The notes beneath the pieces are model-generated. The model was not told where the DNA came from. It made no database searches and saw only the letters and a program-made list of their open reading frames with translations. Source: Phyllostachys edulis (lineage: Eukaryota > Streptophyta > Magnoliopsida > Poales > Poaceae). From it: a stretch of DNA of 64,000 nucleotides. The stretch lies in the NCBI GenBank assembly GCA_036346405.1, contig CM070563.1, positions 22,115,022-22,179,021 of the forward strand, written 5' to 3'. Both the position numbers and the translations under genes were made by a program. Positions 57,512 through 64,000 of this stretch are shown here, piece after piece (the stretch's first letter is position 1; every line of letters starts with the position of its first letter).

Positions 57512-57953
57512 TTATAAGGCGAAACGCTAGGTTTTCCTCTCACTTCTCACTTCTCTCGCGCCCCTTACGCTCTCGCGCTTCGTTTGCCTCCTCTAGGGTT
57601 TAGGGCTCACCTTCGCGCCGACTACGACCTCGGCCTTGCCGCCCGACATTGGTGCCCCGATCTGCTTGCCGCCCCGACCTCGGCGCCTTGCGACCTCGGT
57701 GCCGCCGCCCCCGACCTCGGCGCCCACCTCCCAGCCAGAAGCCCCGACGTCGCCGCCGACCTCGGTCCGCCGCCCGACATTGGCGCCTCCGACCTCGGCG
57801 CCGCCGTCCTCCTCCCGTGTCGGCCTCGTCCCTCTGACCGGCCTTCTCCCTCTGCACCGCCTTCTCCCCGCCGTCCTCCTCCCGTGTCGACCTCCTCCCC
57901 AGCTCCTCCTCCCACATCGGCCTCCTCCCCCTGACCGGCCTCCTCCTTGCACC
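57512..57953 (+). promoter_or_regulatory. promoter and first exon of CACTA gene 2
   Basis: TTTATAAGGCG at 57511-57521 is a TATA candidate. A GC-rich region with repeated CCCCGACCTCGGCGCC phrases (57640-57800) follows and ends in CACC/GTGAGT at 57954, a good splice donor. ORFs of 100-180 codons here on both strands are composition effects, so this is likely an untranslated first exon. Confidence 0.4.
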
Positions 57954-58014
57954 GTGAGTTCTTGTGCGGCATCCTCTCTGAGTATTGCTCCTCTGTGGCG
58001 ATTCGGTTGATCTT

Positions 58015-58017
<3 letters not shown>

Positions 58018-58085
<68 letters not shown>
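58018..58085. repeat. (TA)n microsatellite 1
   Basis: About 34 TA dinucleotides in the first duplicated unit. Confidence 0.97.
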
Positions 58086-58088
<3 letters not shown>

Positions 58089-58649
58089 ATGCTAGTTGCA
58101 AATTGATTAGTGGGCTTTGTTGACATGCTCGTGATGAACTCATCTATATCTTGAGATTGAATGTGATAGTTAGTTCATACTTGAGCTCTATTGTATTACT
58201 TACTCTGTCAATATGTTATCTTTGTTAATTGGTTACTTTCGGTTCAGCTCATAGTTCTATTGCAAATTGATCAGTTGTATTGACTAGTTTGTGATTCTTC
58301 TAGTAGTATGTATGAGCTCATTCAACTTTTCATTTGCCATCTTGATCTCTGTAGTCAACCTCTGTTTGACTGGAAGTTTAATCTGTTTTCGTTAACAGTT
58401 GAGATCATTTGACAGTTAAGCAAAGTATTGTTTAGAGCTCATAGTTTGAATTTATATTATCATATTCATTTCATGAAGAGTATAGACAATAGGATTGAGA
58501 TGGCAAAGACTTGTTCTTTAGCTACTTTCCTTACGAGAGCACATAATATCATCAATTAATATGTTGGAATAGTGTCTACGTGCACTCGTGAGTTCTTGTG
58601 CGGCATCCTCTCGTGAGTATTGCTCCTCTGTGGCGATTCGGTTGATCTT

Positions 58650-58652
<3 letters not shown>

Positions 58653-58738
<86 letters not shown>
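58653..58738. repeat. (TA)n microsatellite 2
   Basis: About 43 TA dinucleotides at the same place in the second unit. Confidence 0.97.
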
Positions 58739-58741
<3 letters not shown>

Positions 58742-58948
58742 CTTGATGCTAGTTGATACCTTCATCGTATTAGTTACGATTTACGAGTCTAATCTCAAGA
58801 TATTGCAAATTGATCGGTGGGCTTTGTTGACATGCTCGTGATGAACTCATCTTATCTTGAGATTGAATGTGATAGTTAGTTCATACTTGAGCTCTTGTGC
58901 GGCATCCTCTCTGTGAGTATTGCTCCTCTGTGGCGATTCGTTGATTGA

Positions 58949-58950
<2 letters not shown>

Positions 58951-59045
<95 letters not shown>
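58951..59045. repeat. (TA)n microsatellite 3
   Basis: About 47 TA dinucleotides in the third unit; here the flank reads GATTGATC instead of GATCTTTGC. Confidence 0.97.
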
Positions 59046-59047
<2 letters not shown>

Positions 59048-59600
59048 TAGTTGCAAATTGATTAGTGGGCTTTGTTGACATGCTCTGTGATGAACTCTGT
59101 CTTATCTCGAGATTGAATGTGATAGTTAGTTCATACTTGAGCTCTATTGTATTACTTGCTCTTGTCAATATGTTATCTTGTTAATTGGTTACTTTCGGTT
59201 GAGCTCATAGTTCTATTGCAAATTGATCGGTTGTATTGACTAGTTTGTGATTCTTCTAGTAGTATGTATGAGCTCATTCAACTTTTCATTTGCCATCTTG
59301 ATCTCTGTAGTCAACCTCTGTTTGTTGGAAGTTTAATCTGTTTTTAATGCTTGATTGAGATCATTTGTGAGTTAAGCAAAGTATTGTTTAGAGCTCATAG
59401 TTTGAATTTATATTATCATATTCATTTCATGAAGAGTATAGACAATAGGATTGAGATGGCAAAGACTTGTTCTTTAGCTACTTTCCTTACGAGAGCACAT
59501 AATATCATCAATTAATATGTTGGAATAGTGTCTGCACCGTGAGTTCTTGTCGGCATCCTCTCTGTGAGTATTGCTCCTCTGTGGCGATTCGGTTGATCTT

Positions 59601-59603
<3 letters not shown>

Positions 59604-59671
<68 letters not shown>
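59604..59671. repeat. (TA)n microsatellite 4
   Basis: About 34 TA dinucleotides in the fourth unit. Confidence 0.97.
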
Positions 59672-59674
<3 letters not shown>

Positions 59675-60910
59675 AGTGCTAGTTGATACCTTCATCTGTA
59701 TTAGTTCGATTTACGAGTCTAGTCTTCAAGATATTGCAAATTGATCTGGGCTTTGTTGACATGCTCTGTGATGAACTCGTCTTATCTTGAGATTGAATGT
59801 GATAGTTAGTTCATACTTGAGCTCTATTGTATTACTTGCTATTGTCAATATGTTGTTTGTTAATTGGTTACTTCGGTTGAGCTCATAGTTCTATTGCAAA
59901 TTGATCAGTTGTATTGACTAGTTTGTGATTCTTTTAGTAGTATGTATGAGCTCATTCAACTTTTCATTTGCCATCTTGATCTCTGTAGTCAACCTCTGCT
60001 TGACTAGAAGTTTAATCTGTTTTAGATTAATGTTGAGATCATTTGACAGCTTAAGCAAAGTATTGTTTAGAGCTCATAGTTTGAATTTATATTATCATAT
60101 TCATTTCATGAAGAGTATAGACAATAGGATTGAGATGGCAAAGACTTGTTCTTTAGCTACTCTCCTTACGAGAGCACATAATATCATCAATCGCATTTCC
60201 TTAGAGAATTTGGTGGATCAAGGAGTGTTAAATTCTTTAGGAATTATGCTTTAATGCTAATTAATTTTGTTGGGATTAATTCTGAAATTTTTCTAAAAGC
60301 GCATTTTTTACAACAATCCAAAAGAAAGTTTTACTTGATTCTATTTTGTTTCTATGTTGGGATTAAACCTTTGCTTAGCATTTCCTTAAATCGATCATTT
60401 TACTTGATTCTAGTTCTATGTCTTCATTAAAGGCTAGTCTTACGTACATGAAGCATTAAACCTTTACTTAGCATTTTCTTCGTCGATCCCTGACACACTT
60501 GAGTGTACCTCGCTTCATGCCAATCCTCCACAAGACGCAAGCGGATGGTACACTCCAAAGGTGTCTGCTCGATGAAATAGGCTCGCAAAGATAGGCTCGG
60601 GCAAAAGATTTGTATCACTAGTTTCTATCTATACAAAGATCACAAGAGAAGTGGTGGATTAAGGAGTGTTAGAATAGAAGCTCGTGGATTAAGGAGTGTT
60701 AGGAATGTTAGTAGTCAAGATGAGCTCATTCAACTTTTCATTTGCCATCTTGATCTCTATAGTCAACCTCTCAGATTTCTTCCCGAGATTAATTGTTTCA
60801 TATTTATCTTTGGAATGTTAGTAGTCAAGATGAGCTCATTCAACTTTTCATTTGCCATCTTGATCTCTATAATCAACCTTTGTACTTCTTCCCGAGAGCA
60901 AGTAAGCGAG

Positions 60911-62540
60911 ATGGCAGAGGCACCGTCTTCTTCGCTGGCCATCGACGCCTTGCAGATGGAAGAGGCGCCGACGAGGCCGCCAACACCGACCCAGAGATGG
61001 AAGAGGCGCCAACGAGGCCGCCAACACCGACCCAGCAGATGGAAGAGGCGCCGACGAGGTCGCCGTCACCGTCGACAATAATGTCACGAAGCGAGATGGC
61101 AGAGGACAATCGAAAATGCCTCACGGGCGGTGGTCATCACGAGGTCGATGACTTTGGGGTCCCTCTGAGTCCCAAGAGATCAACGGCGAGATTCCGGACC
61201 ATCTGCGGGATACTTGAAGGAACGGGTCCTCATCACCACACCAAGGTGGAAGGACTGTGATTAAACAAGCGAAAGGCGTACGTGGGATGAACTTTCAGAG
61301 AAGTTCACTATTCCGTAGCACATGTGGCACGCGTCGGCGACGGACGGCGATGCTCACGATGGGTAAATCGTGGAGGACCTTCAAGAGCATTCTTGTCACG
61401 AAGCACGTGAACACGGGTCGACGCCTTCGCAAGAAAGATAGATTCTTTGACGGGAAGCATAGGACACCTTTGTGGCTATGAAAACGCTTACTTAATTTAA
61501 GGAGCAAAGTGCGCGCACAAAGCTCTCAGACATGAAACACTCACCCGACAGACTTCGGCACCGCTGGTACGCGGGTAAATACGAGGAATGGGCGGCGAGA
61601 AGGAGAACCCGCTTCGATGTCACGCAGACCCGCGTTCCCTAAGTGGTTAAAAGCGAGGGCACAAGTCCGGTCTTGGCAAGATCTCCTTCACAAACCCGGC
61701 TAGACTGTGAAGTGTCCCAACGTGTGGTAAATATATCGAACTACTAAGTTGTTAATAAGTCCATAACTTCATAGTGCCTATAATAACGTGATGACCTCTT
61801 GCGGCGTGACTTGATCGCCCAAGCTTCCCAAGGCTCCTTCCATGCGAGCGGGGAGAAGGATATACTATCTACGGCCTTGGGAAACAAGGAGCACCGGGTC
61901 GCACGCGAGGCCTTGGGGTTAACGTGCCTTGGAGTCATGGATTCGGACGACTACTACACGTATAGGACTAGGAAGAGATCCAAGGTCGAGCACGACAACC
62001 TATTGGTACAGATAATTACTAACTAATTTCAAGTAGAGATGGCAAGATTGCGAGTCAAATGGATATACTCATGAGCGGTGATGCATAAGCCGCCCCGCTA
62101 ATTTGGGAGACAGTCCTCCTCGACGTCGGAGTGGCGTCGCGTCGCAAGATAATTGTGAACATGACGACGTCCGACACCGATAGACGACATCAAGGTAACG
62201 TACATCTATGGAATGCACCAAAGATAGACCCTAACGACGCCTTAGCTAATTGCGTGTCGTTTTGTAGGAGCCGACGCCTGTAAGCTCCAAGTGAGGATGG
62301 ATGGGTCCTTTGTATTGAGGTGCAGAGGGATGGTGTATCCATACGAGGAAGGGCAAGCAAAGACGGTGCCCACCGGTGCAGTTACGCCAAGGTCAGTGGA
62401 TATGGTACATGTCAATTTCGAGCCATCCTACCGACATTTGCCGAACGAAGAGATCACAACACTAGGGGATGCCGTCCTCTCTTTTATCCAATGGCCCAAG
62501 AAGAACATCATACAGGCCCAAAGAAGGCCGTGATCCGACA
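60911..62540 (+). pseudogene. CACTA gene 2, N-terminal half
   Basis: ATG at 60911 follows the leader intron. The protein starts MAEAPSSSLAIDALQ and has three copies of MEEAPTRPPTPTQ from a 41-42 bp repeat (60956, 60997, 61039); a one-base loss between copies 1 and 2 breaks the frame. Next come WRTFKSILVTKHV (near 61365), the region ILSTALGNKEHRVAREALGL (61865-61925), which matches the conserved GR.D.L..ALGT.EH.GRVRG block of CACTA second genes, and NEEITTLGDAVLSFIQWPKKNI (62445-62510), another conserved block. Several frame breaks and probable introns separate them. Its role may be the TnpA-like accessory protein. Confidence 0.75.
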
Positions 62541-62644
62541 CGACCATTCCTCTCTAATGGGACCTCGATGACTCCACCTCATGTTTAGCCTCAAAAGGCC
62601 ACCTCTTCGATTCCCGTGGAGAAGACGCCGAGGAACAGAAAAGC

Positions 62645-64000
62645 GTGTTAACGTCGGTTCCCGAGTCGTCTCACAAAAAGACGCCGCCAATCGCTAAGGC
62701 CAAATCGAAATCAACGAACGTTAAGGCGCCTCCCAAGTCCGGAAGTCCGAGAAGTCCCGAAGTCCGCGATACCGGAAGTCCGCGATACCCGGAAATACAT
62801 CATCGGAAACCGCGTTGTGCTCGTTGCGAGATAATGCACGTTGGATATGCTTGTCGCTTTGCATACCGGTACTTGGACAAGACCCAAAAGAAGGGTGCGA
62901 TCATCGAATCACCGCCGATACGAGGACAAGCATTTCTTCAACGGACGAGGTACTTCGTCGGGCTTCAATGATTTATTTGAACTATTCAACCTCGTTGGCC
63001 TCGACGCCTCGCTTCTACGATGTTGACATCGTAAGTGCGCATAATCAAGTTCTACATTCATCTAATACCGATAAATATCACAACTCATTGCTTATGTATA
63101 GATACATTTGCAAAATGTCCGGAATGGAAAGAACCGGTGGGTTTCCTCGACCCACACGTGGTATCGCTGCAAACCATCCAAGAAGACTAGCCCTTCGCCG
63201 AGAAATACATAACGAGGTCATTGCTTCTCAGAGGAACATGAAGTACATAGTGGTGCCCTACAACCGTGGGTAAGTGTCACTACTTGCTATACAAATTTCA
63301 TTTGTACTTTATACGCAAAGACTTAACTTAGGTTTAATGACTATAGCGACATACTTAGGTACCATTGGATTCTTTTAGTTATTATACCCAAGAGGAACCA
63401 TGTGATATACCTTGATTCCCTAAACCGCAACAAGCACGACTTCAAAGACTCTAAGAGAAATACTCGAGAGGTATGCTCATTTCCTCCTTACATAACTCTA
63501 TTGTAGTCTTCATTCGCTTGAAATGGCCGAGGATAATTTTTTCAATCATGTAGGTCGCTCATCAATTATGTTGCCAACAAAGGAATATCTGATGGAAAGA
63601 GTGCCCAACTAACACACGGGATGGATTTTCGAAGACGCGCTACAACACAATAATCCTATATCATACTTCATAATAAGCGTCTCGAATCGACTATACCTAT
63701 ATATGTAATTCTATTTTTGCAAAGGCCTTGACAAAAAGATGATGAGTTATGTGCAATCTACGCTCGCTATCATATGCACTAATCCTTAGACTAGGAAGAA
63801 GGATCCCGAGGTTTGTCAATATCGAAATAATTATTTCCTAATTATAAATTTAAATATATATAGCTTACCACTTTACTCTTAATTGGTAGCGGATGTGTCT
63901 TGGATTTACAATGTGATTCACTCGCTATGAAGAGATCAAGGACATTCGAGGGAAGCTCTGCGCCTTTATCAACTCAGAAATCATTAACGACAACGGAGAG
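62645..64000 (+). pseudogene. CACTA gene 2, Ulp1-like C48 peptidase domain
   Basis: A Ser/Pro/Lys linker (62645-62800) leads to a CXXC-like stretch (PRCARCEIMHVGYACRF) and then FNDLFELFNLVGLDASLLRC (near 62969-63026), the opening motif of plant Ulp1-like transposon peptidases. NMKYIVVPYNRG joins, across a GT-AG intron (63270-63358), to YHWILLVIIPKRNHVIYLDSL, which carries the catalytic His and Asp. A further exon ends at 63470 and another begins near 63555 (NYVANKGISDGKSAQLTHG). The catalytic Cys region is not clear: after a stop near 63650 only KDIRGKLCAFINSEIINDNGE at the window edge is recognisable. The gene continues past 64000. Confidence 0.85.

Larger units (their letters stand above)
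57954..60900 (+). repeat. tandemly duplicated leader intron of CACTA gene 2
   Basis: Segments starting (C)GTGAGTTCTTGTGCGGCATCC or a close variant recur at about 57950, 58582, 58889 and 59534; each continues with TGCTCCTCTGTGGCGATTCG, a (TA)n tract, and then up to 600 bp of shared sequence (TTGCAAATTGAT.., AGCTCATTCAACTTTTCATT..). Shorter partial copies recur at 60719 and 60830. The first junction is a splice donor, so the whole stretch is probably one intron grown by duplication. Confidence 0.85.
52442..64000 (+). mobile_element. CACTA (En/Spm) transposon, left part, continues beyond window
   Basis: The 5' terminus CACTACTACAAAA is the CACTA terminal inverted repeat. Subterminal repeats, a TNP2-type transposase gene and a second gene with a Ulp1-like peptidase follow, the standard layout of large plant CACTA elements. 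It inserted into an Angela-type LTR; TCA (52439-52441) is the expected 3-bp target copy. The right terminus is outside the window. Confidence 0.95.

Noticed and set aside
57584..58143. Large GC-rich ORFs (up to 177 codons) rich in Pro, Arg and Gly
   Set aside because: They occur in several frames and on both strands of a repetitive GC-rich leader, so they reflect composition rather than coding.
58018..59671. ORFs with long Ile-Tyr repeats on both strands
   Set aside because: They are direct translations of (TA)n microsatellites and carry no other signal.

Overview
The window reads as a plant nuclear genome, most likely a grass. The evidence is an Angela/BARE/RIRE1-type copia element whose LTR starts (on its own strand) TGTTGAAAATATGCCC, long GC-rich LTR leaders, hAT elements with CAGNGGCG termini, and a CACTA element carrying both a TNP2-type transposase and a Ulp1-type second gene. 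The species cannot be fixed from sequence alone; the 1.56-1.58 kb LTRs of the Angela-type element would fit an Oryza RIRE1-like family, but this is inference. Nearly everything is mobile DNA in nested layers. One ordinary host gene is recognisable: a nine-exon plant homologue of the 16S rRNA 2'-O-ribose methyltransferase RsmI (41687-45222, + strand). Layout from left to right: 1-4048 is the 3' part of a degenerate copia element (A) with its 3' LTR. 4134-5640 is a second copia remnant carrying gag and protease only. 6074-8925 is a third copia copy (C), cut off at the start of its reverse transcriptase. 8926-9560 is a probable LTR remnant. 10107-10650 is a 22-bp minisatellite. 10960-11120 holds an orphan TATA box with a truncated first exon. 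12043-15246 is a long Ty3/gypsy-type LTR without internal domain. 15895-18167 holds LINE fragments, a 348-bp foldback MITE (16211-16558) and a possible LTR. A complete but mutated copia element (D, 18168-23481, target duplication AAATC) splits the C-terminal half of a LINE reverse-transcriptase ORF, whose remainder runs to a poly-A stretch near 24098. Then comes a stack: a non-autonomous hAT (24488-30232, target duplication GTCAAAGG) contains a 4.5-kb minus-strand gypsy-type solo LTR (24832-29338, target duplication GAAAC). Immediately to its right is a complete Angela-type copia (B, minus strand, 30277-38871, target duplication GTTTC). 39411-41524 is a probable gypsy LTR remnant with two palindrome-based tandem arrays, and it ends about 160 bp before the RsmI-like gene. 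Downstream of that gene lies a nearly complete but broken hAT element (45976-49781, target duplication CTCACGAG). After about 1.3 kb of unassigned sequence there is another LTR of family B (51068-52441), interrupted by a CACTA element that starts at 52442 and runs off the right edge. The CACTA carries gene 1 (TNP2 transposase, DUF4218 and DUF4216 modules, 53854-57026) and gene 2 (coiled/low-complexity N-terminus plus Ulp1-like C48 peptidase, 60911 to beyond 64000). Its gene 2 leader intron has grown by tandem duplication of segments with (TA)n tracts. Most ORFs in the element coding regions are broken by frameshifts or stops, so the window records decayed insertions rather than active elements. 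The RsmI-like gene may still work, but its first exon is out of frame with the conserved exons as the sequence stands. I found no tRNA, rRNA, CRISPR array or new gene system.
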